Assembly: GCF_010671595.1 (NCBI RefSeq)
Contig: NZ_JAABOP010000002.1
Location: forward strand, 248,001 to 312,000
Origin: Muriicola jejuensis
GTDB lineage: Bacteria; Bacteroidota; Bacteroidia; Flavobacteriales; Flavobacteriaceae
Length of the DNA: 64,000 nucleotides
Direction of reading: 5' to 3'
Under the pieces are notes generated by a model. That model had not been told where the DNA came from. It made no database searches and saw only the letters and a program-made list of their open reading frames with translations. Positions 27,098-35,538 of the stretch are shown in pieces; position 1 is the first letter of the stretch, and each line of letters starts with the position of its first letter. The position numbers and the translations under genes were made by a program.

Positions 27098-27967
27098 ATG
27101 GAAAAGTTAAAGGATCTTTGGGCAGAATTCAACGAGGTGTTGACATATCAGATCTACGACAGCGAGAATATTCACATTACCGTCGGTACCTTTCTCACCA
27201 TTGTCATCGGTGTGGTCGCGGTCACCTACTTGTTGCGGATCATCCACAACATCGTCATCAAGAAATTACCCGAAGCAGACAAGAATAAATTCGTCAGCAT
27301 TTTTTCCTTCTTAAAGTACCTTTCGTACATCCTGGTGATCATCATCATCCTTCACTCTTCCGGAGTGAACCTCACCGTATTGCTCACGGCTTCCGCCGCC
27401 TTGTTCGTAGGCCTTGGTTTTGCCTTACAAAATCTTTTTCAGGACATCATTTCCGGGGTCCTGATGATCCTGGACCAATCTATTCACGTAGGCGATATTA
27501 TTGAGGTGGAAGGCAAGGTAGGTAAGGTTTTCGAGATACGATTGAGAAGTACCAGGGCGATCACAAGGGACGATAAGGTGTTGATCATTCCCAACCACAT
27601 ATTTTTGACCAATACCATCTACAACTATACACAGAATCACAATATCACACGGGAAGCCCTTAATATTGGCGTGGCGTATGGAAGCGACGTAAACCTGGTT
27701 ACCAACATCCTCACCGAAATTGCCGAGGAGCAGAAAGGGGTACTGAAGAATCCAGAGCCCTTTGTACAGTTTGACGACTTTGGGGATTCGGCTCTGATCT
27801 TTTCCCTGAATTTCTTTGTCTCCGATGCTTTCAGGGTTCCGAGGATGCGGTCAGAGATGCGATACAAAATAGACGCAAGGTTCAGGGAAAATGGGGTTAC
27901 TATACCATTCCCACAGCGGGATGTGCATTTTTACCAGCACAGCCCCATCGCCCTCAAAAAGCAATAA
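27098..27967 (+). CDS. MscS-family mechanosensitive channel
   Basis: A 289-residue channel that opens under membrane tension. Three predicted helices are followed by the MscS pore segment (LTASAALFVGLGFALQNLFQDIISG) with Gly/Ala packing residues, and the beta domain (GDIIEVEGKVGKVFEIRLRST). The length matches E. coli MscS. It follows the ABC-2 permease by 1 bp; ion export and osmotic relief might be coupled. Confidence 0.93.
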   Translation: MEKLKDLWAEFNEVLTYQIYDSENIHITVGTFLTIVIGVVAVTYLLRIIHNIVIKKLPEADKNKFVSIFSFLKYLSYILVIIIILHSSGVNLTVLLTASAALFVGLGFALQNLFQDIISGVLMILDQSIHVGDIIEVEGKVGKVFEIRLRSTRAITRDDKVLIIPNHIFLTNTIYNYTQNHNITREALNIGVAYGSDVNLVTNILTEIAEEQKGVLKNPEPFVQFDDFGDSALIFSLNFFVSDAFRVPRMRSEMRYKIDARFRENGVTIPFPQRDVHFYQHSPIALKKQ

Positions 27968-28110
27968 GCCTGTGCTTCTTGTTTAAAGGGACGGGTTCAC
28001 AAGACAGGTATTGTCAATACGGATACGAATATGGGCCTGGCACCGTTTTTGAACAGGAAGGATCATGCCCTGTATTAAGGTTGTAACAGAAAAGTGAAAA
28101 AATAGAAGAC

Positions 28111-29274
28111 ATGCCAAAAATATTAGTGATAGAAGACGAAGCCGCCATCCGACGCGTATTGGTCAAGATCCTATCTGAAGAGAACGAGCAGTACGAGCTG
28201 GAAGAGGCCGAAGACGGGCAGAAAGGCCTGGAGATGATCAAAAAGAATGATTACGACCTGGCCCTTTGTGATATCAAAATGCCCAAAATGGATGGGGTGG
28301 AAGTCCTGCAGGCATCACGCAAACTCAAACCCGAGATCCCTTTTATCATGATCTCCGGGCATGGCGACCTGGATACGGCGGTCAATACGATGCGCCTCGG
28401 GGCCTTCGACTATATCTCCAAACCCCCGGACCTGAACCGCCTCCTCACGACCGTCAGGAATGCCCTCGACAGAAAGGAACTGGTGGTGGAGAATAAGATC
28501 CTTAAGAAAAAGGTGAGCAAGAACTATGAGATGATAGGCGATAGCCGGGAGATCACTAATATCAAGGAGATCATAAACAAGGTGGCCCCAACGGATGCCA
28601 GGGTCCTGATCACGGGATCGAATGGAACAGGGAAGGAACTCGTGGCACACTGGATCCACCAGAAAAGCGAGAGGAGCAACGCCCCTTTTATAGAAGTGAA
28701 CTGCGCGGCCATTCCTTCCGAACTCATAGAAAGCGAACTTTTCGGTCATGTGAAAGGAGCCTTTACTTCAGCCATCAAGGACAGGGCAGGAAAATTCGAG
28801 GCAGCCAACAGAGGCACCATCTTCCTCGATGAGATAGGGGACATGAGCCTCTCTGCCCAGGCCAAGGTCCTGCGAGCCCTGCAGGAGAATAAGATCTCCA
28901 GAGTGGGTTCGGATAAGGATATTAGTGTGGATGTAAGGGTGGTGGCCGCTACCAACAAGGACCTTAAAAAAGAGATCGAGCAAGGCAGGTTCCGGGAAGA
29001 TCTTTACCACCGCCTGGCAGTTATCCTTGTGAATGTACCTTCCCTGAATGATCGAAGAGATGATATCCCCCTTCTGATCGATCATTTCTCAGAGAAGATT
29101 GCCGGGGAGCAGGGCACTGCACCCAAACGATTCTCCCAAAAGGCAATATCCCTGCTGAAAGCATACGACTGGACAGGGAATATTAGGGAACTGCGCAATG
29201 TGGTGGAGAGACTCACCATTCTTGGGAATGATGAGATCACGGAAGAGGACGTAAAACTTTTCGCCAGTAAATAA
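28111..29274 (+). CDS. NtrC-type response regulator (receiver and AAA+) without a DNA-binding domain
   Basis: A 387-residue protein. Receiver domain 1-120 with acidic pocket (IEDE) and phospho-acceptor Asp54 (LALCDIKMPKMDG). AAA+ domain from about 140: Walker A-like TGSNGTGKE, Walker B GTIFLDEIGDM, arginine-finger region FREDLYHRLA. The sigma-54 contact loop reads GAFTSA at residues 216-221 instead of GAFTGA. The chain stops at EEDVKLFASK, right after the AAA+ lid, with no Fis-type helix-turn-helix. So it may act from solution or have lost sigma-54 activation. It lies 143 bp after mscS. Confidence 0.9.
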   Translation: MPKILVIEDEAAIRRVLVKILSEENEQYELEEAEDGQKGLEMIKKNDYDLALCDIKMPKMDGVEVLQASRKLKPEIPFIMISGHGDLDTAVNTMRLGAFDYISKPPDLNRLLTTVRNALDRKELVVENKILKKKVSKNYEMIGDSREITNIKEIINKVAPTDARVLITGSNGTGKELVAHWIHQKSERSNAPFIEVNCAAIPSELIESELFGHVKGAFTSAIKDRAGKFEAANRGTIFLDEIGDMSLSAQAKVLRALQENKISRVGSDKDISVDVRVVAATNKDLKKEIEQGRFREDLYHRLAVILVNVPSLNDRRDDIPLLIDHFSEKIAGEQGTAPKRFSQKAISLLKAYDWTGNIRELRNVVERLTILGNDEITEEDVKLFASK

Positions 29275-29283
29275 GAACTACAC

Positions 29284-29991
29284 CTAGTCCTCCTTTGAGG
29301 CGCAGCGCTCATTCAGGGTCTCCAGGGCTCTCCCGGCTATATTCTTGGTCTTGAGGTTGTATAAGCGTTTACCCTCTGTAAGGTTTGTCTTGAGTAACTC
29401 CAGCTCACAACGTTGATAAACCTCCAGGACGTAATCCTCAGCTTCACTGCAGGGGAGGGTGGAGATCACCTTGTCAAGGGATATCCGAAAATTCTCCAGG
29501 GAGGAGTCTACCTTCGCTTCCAGGGCCTTGCCGGAGATCGGCCTGAATTTTGCAACCCCGGGCTGATCTTCCCCCGTATTCATAGTGAGATTATTGCCGT
29601 ATTCGCTGGTGTGGATCTGTGGATGGTCCTCCAATGCCTCAAGGCTACCAAGGGTGTGTTCAAGCGATTTTTCCAGCAGCATGCGGGCCCCCAGGATAGA
29701 ACTGGCCTTTATGGCTTTTTTGAGATACTGCTCGCTTTCCTCAATGCCCTGTTGAGCATATTCACAACCGCAGGCGCGAAATTGATCCTTGCTTTTATCT
29801 ATGGCACTCAGGGCCTTATAAGTAAAATAATGCACCATGTTCATCTTATCTGAATCTATGGCCTTTTGGGTATTGGTCCGTATGTACGTGATGTTAGACC
29901 CTGCAAATTCACATGCATTCAAGGAAACAATGCCCGCAGATACGGGCAGAAAGGCAAGCCATAGATAGATCGTCAGTACCTTTAATGACAT
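29284..29991 (-). CDS. Secreted helical hypothetical protein
   Basis: A 235-residue protein with an N-terminal signal peptide (LTIYLWLAFLPVSAGIVSLNA) and a mature region that is almost entirely helical with four or more cysteines (CEFAGSN, RACGCEYA, LPCSEAE, RCELE). I do not recognise a domain. It is convergent with the response regulator, 9 bp apart, and has no clear operon partner. The Cys pairs suggest a disulfide-stabilised periplasmic helical bundle. Confidence 0.65.
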   Translation of the reverse strand: MSLKVLTIYLWLAFLPVSAGIVSLNACEFAGSNITYIRTNTQKAIDSDKMNMVHYFTYKALSAIDKSKDQFRACGCEYAQQGIEESEQYLKKAIKASSILGARMLLEKSLEHTLGSLEALEDHPQIHTSEYGNNLTMNTGEDQPGVAKFRPISGKALEAKVDSSLENFRISLDKVISTLPCSEAEDYVLEVYQRCELELLKTNLTEGKRLYNLKTKNIAGRALETLNERCASKED

Positions 29992-30170
29992 GGTTGTCCT
30001 TATTTCAGATTTGGGTGAGCTAAAAATAGAAATACGGGGAGGTATCGCCTTATTTTATCGTCATATGGGGACAAACCCACGTTTTACGTGCCAATTTGAA
30101 GGGTGTATATCAAGAATATTAAATTGACAGGCGCTTTAAAGGACACAAATAAATATCCTATATTCATCCT

Positions 30171-31049
30171 ATGAAGAAGATCAAAAGCAAATCCTACAGG
30201 GTAGAAGAGGAGGTACGGCTCAGCGCATTGCCCACAAAAGAAGACTTTGGGGAATCCGACAAGAAACTCAAGAAATACCTCGAGAAGATCAGGGTGAAAC
30301 TTGGAAAATTCCAGGACGTGATGTACGCTCACGATAAATACAGTGTTCTTATCTGTTTGCAGGGTATGGATACGGCAGGGAAGGACAGCCTGATCCGGGA
30401 AGTGTTCAAGGATTTCAATGTACGCGGGGTGCAGGTTCACAGTTTCAAGGTTCCGACGGAACTCGAAAGGAGTCATGACTACCTCTGGAGGCATTACATC
30501 GCCCTGCCACCCAAGGGGAAATTCGGGGTGTTTAACCGCACCCACTACGAAAATGTGCTGGTGACCCGGGTACACCCTTCGTATATCCTGGGGGAACATA
30601 TCCCTGGGATCCACAGCGTAGACGATATAGACGAGGCTTTCTGGGAGAAAAGATTCAGGCAGATCAATGATTTTGAGCAACACCTGGCCGAGAACGGTAC
30701 CATCATCTTCAAGTTTTTCCTGCACCTTTCCAAGGAGGAACAACGGCAGCGTTTGCTGAGGCGACTCGAATTACAGGAAAAGAACTGGAAATTCTCCGCC
30801 GGGGACCTCAAGGAGAGGAACTTATGGGATACATACCAGAAGTGTTACGAGGAGGCCATCAACAAGACCTCAAAGGCTCATGCCCCCTGGTATGTGATCC
30901 CAGCCGATACCAAGGAGGCCGCCCGTGTGATCGTCGCGGAGATCCTGCTTGAGGAACTCAGCAGGTACACAGATGTCGTGGAACCCGAACTGGATGAAGA
31001 AACAAAGGCCAATATAGAGGAATACAAAAGACAACTTGAAAGCGAATGA
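30171..31049 (+). CDS. Polyphosphate kinase 2 family protein
   Basis: A 292-residue PPK2 enzyme that moves phosphate between polyphosphate and nucleotides. Walker A is LQGMDTAGKDSLI, the substrate segment is KVPTELERSHDYLWR, and the lid region FNRTHYENVLVTRVHP is typical. The length and single domain fit class I or III PPK2, which phosphorylate NDP or both NMP and NDP. It overlaps the next gene by 4 bp (ATGA), indicating translational coupling. Confidence 0.92.
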   Translation: MKKIKSKSYRVEEEVRLSALPTKEDFGESDKKLKKYLEKIRVKLGKFQDVMYAHDKYSVLICLQGMDTAGKDSLIREVFKDFNVRGVQVHSFKVPTELERSHDYLWRHYIALPPKGKFGVFNRTHYENVLVTRVHPSYILGEHIPGIHSVDDIDEAFWEKRFRQINDFEQHLAENGTIIFKFFLHLSKEEQRQRLLRRLELQEKNWKFSAGDLKERNLWDTYQKCYEEAINKTSKAHAPWYVIPADTKEAARVIVAEILLEELSRYTDVVEPELDEETKANIEEYKRQLESE

Positions 31050-32437
31050 GAAGGATTTTTACAGCATTACTGATCACCTTACAGGTATTGAGCCTGAAGG
31101 CCCAAACTGAAGATGAAACACAAATCAGGGAGTTTTACGACCTTTCCCTTACCCAGGGAAAGGCCTATGACTGGCTTAATTATCTCTCGAATCAAATTGG
31201 GGGCCGACTCTCAGGTTCCGTGCAGGCAGAGCAGGCGGTGAACTATACAAAGGCACAACTCGATTCCCTTGGACTTGACAGGGTGTGGCTTCAACCTGTA
31301 ATGGTTCCTAAATGGGTGAGGGGTACGCCGGAATTTGCCTACCTGGAAAGCAAACCCGGGTACACGAGCAACCTGCCAATTTGCGCCCTGGGGGGGTCAG
31401 TTCCCACCCCGCCCGGAGGGGTGAAGGCCGGGATCGTTGAAGTAAAGTCACTGGATGACCTGGAGACCCTAGGAAGGGAGAAAATAAAAGGTAAGATCGT
31501 CTTTTTCAACCGCCCAATGGACCCTTCACTGATCAATACCTTCCAGGCCTACGGAGGTGCTGTAGACCAGAGGTCTTCAGGCGCAGCCCAGGCTGCCAAA
31601 TACGGGGCTGTGGGTGTGATTGTAAGGTCTATGAACCTCCGTCTTGATGACTATCCCCATACGGGTTCGACCAACTACGGCGACCTGCCGGAAAAGGACA
31701 GGATCCCTGCGGCTGCCATCAGTACCAATGGGGCGGAATTCCTGAGTACCACCCTCAAGCTCAACCCGGATGTGCAGTTCTATTTTAAACTGAATTGCAG
31801 ACAACTGGAGGATGTGCAATCCTATAACGTGATAGGGGAGATCAAAGGGAGTACCCGGCCCGAGGAGATCATGGTCGTAGGAGGGCATCTCGATTCCTGG
31901 GATCTGGGAGACGGGGCCCATGACGACGGTGCCGGCTGCGTGCAGAGCATGGAGGTGCTGAGGTTGCTCAAAAAGAGTGGGTACAAGCCGAGGCGCACTA
32001 TCCGCGTGGTGCTTTTCATGAATGAGGAAAACGGCCTCCGAGGGGGCAGGAAATACGCATCTGAAGCCGACCAGAAAGGGGAAAAACACGTATTCGCCCT
32101 GGAAAGCGATGCGGGAGGATTTACCCCCAGGGGTTTCGGCTTTGACAGTTCTGATGCTGATTTTGAAAAGATTTTGGGATGGAAGACCTTGTTTGAACCC
32201 TATCTCTCTGACGAATTTATCAGAGGCGGGGGAGGAGCTGACATACGGCCCCTGAAAAAGGAGGGAATGGTCCTCGTGGGCCTGCGACCCGATTCACAGC
32301 GGTATTTTGCACACCACCACGCACAGAATGACACCTTTGAGCACGTAAACAGGAGGGAACTCGAGCTGGGTGCGGCAGCCATGACCAGTCTGATCTACCT
32401 GGCCGACAAATACGACTTGGGCAAGGTTCCAAACTGA
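31046..32437 (+). CDS. M28-family zinc peptidase (carboxypeptidase Q-like), secreted
   Basis: A 463-residue exported protein with signal MRRIFTALLITLQVLSLKAQ. The catalytic part has the two-zinc site: GGHLDSWDLGDGAHDDGAG (His and bridging Asp), NEENGLRGG (Glu base and Glu ligand), ALESDAGG and the last His in YFAHHHAQND. A PA-like insert is near residues 130-230. It probably cleaves peptides in the periplasm. The start overlaps the PPK2 stop by 4 bp. Confidence 0.9.
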   Translation: MRRIFTALLITLQVLSLKAQTEDETQIREFYDLSLTQGKAYDWLNYLSNQIGGRLSGSVQAEQAVNYTKAQLDSLGLDRVWLQPVMVPKWVRGTPEFAYLESKPGYTSNLPICALGGSVPTPPGGVKAGIVEVKSLDDLETLGREKIKGKIVFFNRPMDPSLINTFQAYGGAVDQRSSGAAQAAKYGAVGVIVRSMNLRLDDYPHTGSTNYGDLPEKDRIPAAAISTNGAEFLSTTLKLNPDVQFYFKLNCRQLEDVQSYNVIGEIKGSTRPEEIMVVGGHLDSWDLGDGAHDDGAGCVQSMEVLRLLKKSGYKPRRTIRVVLFMNEENGLRGGRKYASEADQKGEKHVFALESDAGGFTPRGFGFDSSDADFEKILGWKTLFEPYLSDEFIRGGGGADIRPLKKEGMVLVGLRPDSQRYFAHHHAQNDTFEHVNRRELELGAAAMTSLIYLADKYDLGKVPN

Positions 32438-32524
32438 AATACCACCCCGGGCTGAAGGGTGAAATGCCCGAATAGGATTTAAGGCCAGAATCCATATCTT
32501 TGCGGCTCTAAAAAATAATTCCCC

Positions 32525-33457
32525 ATGGAAAACGGAATCTACGCAAAATTCAACACCTCAAAAGGTGAGATCCTGGTTAAACTGACTCATGAAAAAACGC
32601 CCGGTACGGTGGGCAATTTTGTCTCTCTGGCAGAGGGCACATTAGAAAATAAGGCAAAGCCGAAGGGAACTCCTTACTATGACGGACTAACCTTCCACCG
32701 GGTGATTCCCGATTTCATGATCCAGGGGGGTTGCCCGCTTGGAACGGGTACCGGCGATCCGGGATACAAATTCGATGATGAATTTCATCCGGATCTCAAA
32801 CACGATGCGCCGGGTGTTCTCTCCATGGCAAATGCAGGCCCGGGGACCAATGGCAGCCAGTTCTTCATCACCCATACGGCTACCCCATGGCTGGACAACA
32901 AGCATACGGTATTCGGACACGTCGCACAGGGGCAGGAGGTCGTGGATACCATAGAGCAAGGGGATAAAATGGACTCCGTGGAAATCCTGAGGGTTGGGGA
33001 CGACAGTCAGAAATGGGATGCCCTGAAAGCTTTCAGATCTTTTGAAAAGTCCAGAGAGGATAGGATCGCCAAACAAAGGGAAAAAGCCGAGGCGGAGATC
33101 CAAAAGCTCTCAGCCGGATTCGATAAAACTGAAAGCGGTCTTCGCTACAAATTCATCCAGAAGGGAAAAGGAAAAAAACCCAGTAGAGGTCAGCGCGTAT
33201 CCGTCCACTATGAAGGGTCGCTGATAAACGGACAGGTTTTTGATTCCTCCTACAGGAGAAAGGAACCTATAACGTTCCAGCTGGGAACGGGTCAGGTTAT
33301 TTCGGGATGGGATGAAGGCATAGGTTTGTTGAGTGTTGGAGACAAAGCGAGGTTTGTGATCCCCTCGCACCTGGCCTACGGAAGTGCCGGAGCAGGAGGG
33401 GTTATTCCTCCGGATGCCACACTGATCTTCGATGTGGAGTTGATGGAGGTTTCCTGA
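32525..33457 (+). CDS. Dual-family immunophilin: cyclophilin fused to FKBP
   Basis: A 310-residue peptidyl-prolyl isomerase with two unrelated catalytic domains. Residues 1-165 are cyclophilin (FHRVIPDFMIQGG, GTNGSQFFIT, WLDNKHTVFG). A charged helical linker of about 30 residues follows. Residues 205-310 are FKBP (VSVHYEGSLINGQVFDSSY, GWDEGIGLLSVGDKARF, AYGSAGAG). No signal peptide is seen, so it acts in the cytoplasm. The cyclophilin-FKBP order is known for flavobacteria. Two tiny membrane protein genes converge on its end. Confidence 0.93.
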   Translation: MENGIYAKFNTSKGEILVKLTHEKTPGTVGNFVSLAEGTLENKAKPKGTPYYDGLTFHRVIPDFMIQGGCPLGTGTGDPGYKFDDEFHPDLKHDAPGVLSMANAGPGTNGSQFFITHTATPWLDNKHTVFGHVAQGQEVVDTIEQGDKMDSVEILRVGDDSQKWDALKAFRSFEKSREDRIAKQREKAEAEIQKLSAGFDKTESGLRYKFIQKGKGKKPSRGQRVSVHYEGSLINGQVFDSSYRRKEPITFQLGTGQVISGWDEGIGLLSVGDKARFVIPSHLAYGSAGAGGVIPPDATLIFDVELMEVS

Positions 33458-33478
33458 TAACGATAAATGGGAAAACTT

Positions 33479-33568
33479 CTAATTCCTGTTGGCCATCTGA
33501 ATCGAAAACAAGAGCAAGGCCAGATTCAGGAGGATCAGAAATCCCATGATGCCAAAAAATACGGTCAT
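33479..33568 (-). CDS. 29-residue membrane microprotein, FF-N-LL-S family, copy 1
   Basis: ATG at 33568, stop at 33479. A single transmembrane helix beginning MTVFFGIMGFLILLN, ending with a short polar tail (QMANRN). It is the same length as the neighbour at 33625 and shares Phe4, Phe5, Ile7, Leu11, Ile12, Asn15, Ala17, Leu18, Leu19, Leu20 and Ser22 with it. The first two residues also match the longer protein at 18333. Two copies in tandem, 56 bp apart on the minus strand, argue for real genes. Function unknown. Confidence 0.68.
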   Translation of the reverse strand: MTVFFGIMGFLILLNLALLLFSIQMANRN

Positions 33569-33624
33569 AGCTTTTATCAGATAACAGCTATGCCTGTGAC
33601 TTACCCTACCTCCGTGTAAAGGAA

Positions 33625-33714
33625 TTATGTTTCGCTTTTTCGATAAGCGCTTAACAACAGCAGGGCGATGTTGATTGCGATCAAGACAAGGAGGATCCAA
33701 AAGAAGGAATACAT
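33625..33714 (-). CDS. 29-residue membrane microprotein, FF-N-LL-S family, copy 2
   Basis: ATG at 33714, stop at 33625. The chain starts MYSFFWILLVLIAIN and ends with a basic-polar tail (YRKSET). One transmembrane helix with an Asn15 in the middle of the apolar stretch. It differs from the tandem copy at most non-key positions, so the DNA duplication is not recent and the shared positions were probably held by selection. It lies downstream of the cold shock gene and its terminator. Promoter not clear. Confidence 0.68.
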   Translation of the reverse strand: MYSFFWILLVLIAINIALLLLSAYRKSET

Positions 33715-33828
33715 GGGCGTTTGGTATTAATGGTTAAGGGGTGTACTTGTAGGACGCAGAAAAGCGAAGATTGTTGTGCAGGTAACGCCTAAAGTTAATA
33801 ACAACTTATGAACAATGAGGGGGAAATA

Positions 33829-33856
33829 AAAACCCCGGCTTTATGGCCGGGGTTAT
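33829..33856 (-). terminator. Terminator of the cold shock gene
   Basis: AACCCCGGC and GCCGGGGTT form a 9-bp stem, and in the minus strand the hairpin is followed by TTTTTATTT. It lies 20 bp after the stop of the cold shock gene. Confidence 0.85.
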
Positions 33857-33876
33857 TTAGAAAATTGGAGTATTAC

Positions 33877-34071
33877 CTAGTCAATTATTTTCACATTAAC
33901 GGCGTTCAATCCTTTTTTTCCTTGTTGTAGTTCAAATTCTACAACATCACCCTCACGTACTTCGTCAATTAAGCCAGAAATGTGTACAAAGTGATCTTCT
34001 GATGAACCATCTTCAGTGATGAAACCATAACCTTTGGAGTCGTTGAAGAATTTTACTGTTCCTTTACTCAT
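33877..34071 (-). CDS. cspA: Cold shock domain protein
   Basis: A 64-residue single cold-shock domain, an RNA and single-stranded DNA chaperone. RNP1 is KGYGFIT and RNP2 is HFVHIS. The chain ends in a beta strand (NAVNVKIID) with no extension. The -7 element TACCTTTG lies about 26 bp upstream, so the 5' leader is short, unlike the long E. coli cspA leader. It has its own promoter and terminator. Confidence 0.94.
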   Translation of the reverse strand: MSKGTVKFFNDSKGYGFITEDGSSEDHFVHISGLIDEVREGDVVEFELQQGKKGLNAVNVKIID

Positions 34072-34096
34072 AATAAAAAAATAAAATGTTAAGTCG

Positions 34097-34104
34097 CAAA
34101 GGTA
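34097..34104 (-). promoter_or_regulatory. -7 promoter element of the cold shock gene
   Basis: Minus-strand TACCTTTG matches TAnnTTTG, 25 bp before the start codon. Confidence 0.55.
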
Positions 34105-34182
34105 CGCTTAATTTATGGAATTCCCTTTTATTTCCCATTATTTAAATTCAAGGGCCAGAGGGTCTTACCTTTTTTGTGAACC

Positions 34183-34821
34183 CTATGCCGTAGGATCCGG
34201 GGTAAGACGCAGGTAGGGCCGGATCTCCTCCACCCCTCTCGGAAACAGGGTGATGGCCTCAGGGGTTGGGATGGACGGACTCACCACCACCTTTTCCCCT
34301 CGCTTCCAATTGGCGGGGGTGGCGACTTTGTGGTAAGCCGTCAGTTGGAGGGAGTCGATCACGCGCAGGAGTTCATGGAAGTTCCTTCCTGTGGATGCAG
34401 GATATGTGAGGATCAGTTTAATGGTCTTGTCGGGCGCTATAATAAAGACCGAACGGACGGTCAGGGTGTCATTCGCCTTCGGATGTATCATATCGTACGC
34501 ATCAGACACCTTTCTGTCCTCATCGGCAATGATGGGGAAGTTCACCTCGGTGGATTGGGTCTGGTTGATATCCTTTATCCACTCGTTGTGTGAGTCTTTC
34601 CCGTCCACACTCAGGGCCAGCATCTTGACGTTCCGCGCGTCGAATTCCTTTTTGAATTTGGCCGCAGTCCCCAGTTCCGTTGTGCAAACAGGGGTAAAGT
34701 CGGCCGGATGCGAAAAGAGAATTCCCCAGCTGTCGCCCAGATATTCGTACAGGTTGATGGTTCCCAGGTTGCTTTCCGCTGTAAAATCGGGGGCTGTATC
34801 GCCCAGTCTCAATGTTGCCAT
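34183..34821 (-). CDS. 1-Cys peroxiredoxin (Prx6 family)
   Basis: A 212-residue peroxide reductase. The peroxidatic Cys is in HPADFTPVCTTELG, with no resolving Cys in the usual position, and the C-terminal dimerisation extension (NWKRGEKVVVSPSIP) is the Prx6 mark. It reduces H2O2 and organic or lipid peroxides in the cytoplasm. A perfect 11-bp inverted repeat frames its -7 element, pointing to oxidative-stress control. Confidence 0.94.
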   Translation of the reverse strand: MATLRLGDTAPDFTAESNLGTINLYEYLGDSWGILFSHPADFTPVCTTELGTAAKFKKEFDARNVKMLALSVDGKDSHNEWIKDINQTQSTEVNFPIIADEDRKVSDAYDMIHPKANDTLTVRSVFIIAPDKTIKLILTYPASTGRNFHELLRVIDSLQLTAYHKVATPANWKRGEKVVVSPSIPTPEAITLFPRGVEEIRPYLRLTPDPTA

Positions 34822-34834
34822 ATGTATAAATTTT

Positions 34835-34872
34835 TATATTCCTATAATGCCTACAAAAATAATAGGAATATA
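34835..34872 (-). promoter_or_regulatory. Peroxiredoxin promoter framed by a perfect inverted repeat
   Basis: TATATTCCTAT (34835-34845) and ATAGGAATATA (34862-34872) are exact complements with a 16-bp spacer. The spacer holds TATTTTTG on the minus strand, a perfect -7 element, 30 bp before the start codon. It does not fit the spacing of the known OxyR or PerR consensus sites. Confidence 0.65.
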
Positions 34873-34971
34873 TTTGTATAGCGTTTAAAGGGAGTTAAAT
34901 TTTCATTATGTACGATATCCGTATTTGGGAACCCGCAGAATTCTCCTGATCTAAACAGTCATCTACTTTCT

Positions 34972-34979
34972 TATTTTTG
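34972..34979 (+). promoter_or_regulatory. -7 promoter element of the YfiT-like gene
   Basis: TATTTTTG matches TAnnTTTG and ends only 4 bp before the ATG at 34984, so transcription would begin at or next to the start codon. Confidence 0.5.
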
Positions 34980-34983
34980 TGAT

Positions 34984-35526
34984 ATGGAAACATCAGAATT
35001 AGAAAACCTCAGGTATCCTATTGGTCATTTTATCAAACCTGCGCGGATCACTCCACTGATCCTGAGGGACTGGATCGCCCACATTGAAGCCCTGCCCGTC
35101 AATCTCCGGGACCTTGTCTCTGCCTTTAGCGACTCACAACTCGACACCCCTTACCGCCCCGGCGGATGGACGGTAAGGCAGGTAGTGCACCACCTCGCGG
35201 ACAGTCATCACCACAGTTATATCCGTTTTAAATGGGCCCTCACCGAAGAAAAACCTGTGATCAAACCCTACCTGGAGAAGGAATGGGCCCAACTGGCAGA
35301 TGCCAGCACAGGGCCTATCGAGCTCTCCCTGAACCATCTGGAGGCAGTACATGCCAAACTGGTCTATATGCTTAACGGCTTCTCCCGGGACGATTGGCAA
35401 AAGGAATTCGTCCATCCCGACGGGAACGCTACCGTTGGTCTGGAAGAGAATACGGGGAGATATGCCTGGCATGGTAATCATCACCTGGCTCATATCCAGG
35501 GGCTGGTGGATCGCATGAATTGGTAG
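34984..35526 (+). CDS. YfiT-like DinB-superfamily metal-dependent protein
   Basis: A 180-residue four-helix DinB/YfiT fold protein. The metal ligands are visible as His in VVHHLADSHHHSY and the pair HGNHHLAHI near the C-terminus. Relatives include Bacillus YfiT and bacillithiol or thiol S-transferases; Bacteroidota use bacillithiol in some lineages, so thiol transfer is possible but unproved. The -7 element sits immediately before the ATG, suggesting a leaderless or nearly leaderless mRNA. Confidence 0.87.
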   Translation: METSELENLRYPIGHFIKPARITPLILRDWIAHIEALPVNLRDLVSAFSDSQLDTPYRPGGWTVRQVVHHLADSHHHSYIRFKWALTEEKPVIKPYLEKEWAQLADASTGPIELSLNHLEAVHAKLVYMLNGFSRDDWQKEFVHPDGNATVGLEENTGRYAWHGNHHLAHIQGLVDRMNW

Positions 35527-35538
35527 AAAGGGACAGAT

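Noticed and set aside
29275-29283. Possible frameshift that removed the HTH of the NtrC-like regulator
   Set aside because: Only 9 bp separate its stop from the next gene on the other strand, and no HTH-like frame remains, so this is not a simple frameshift.
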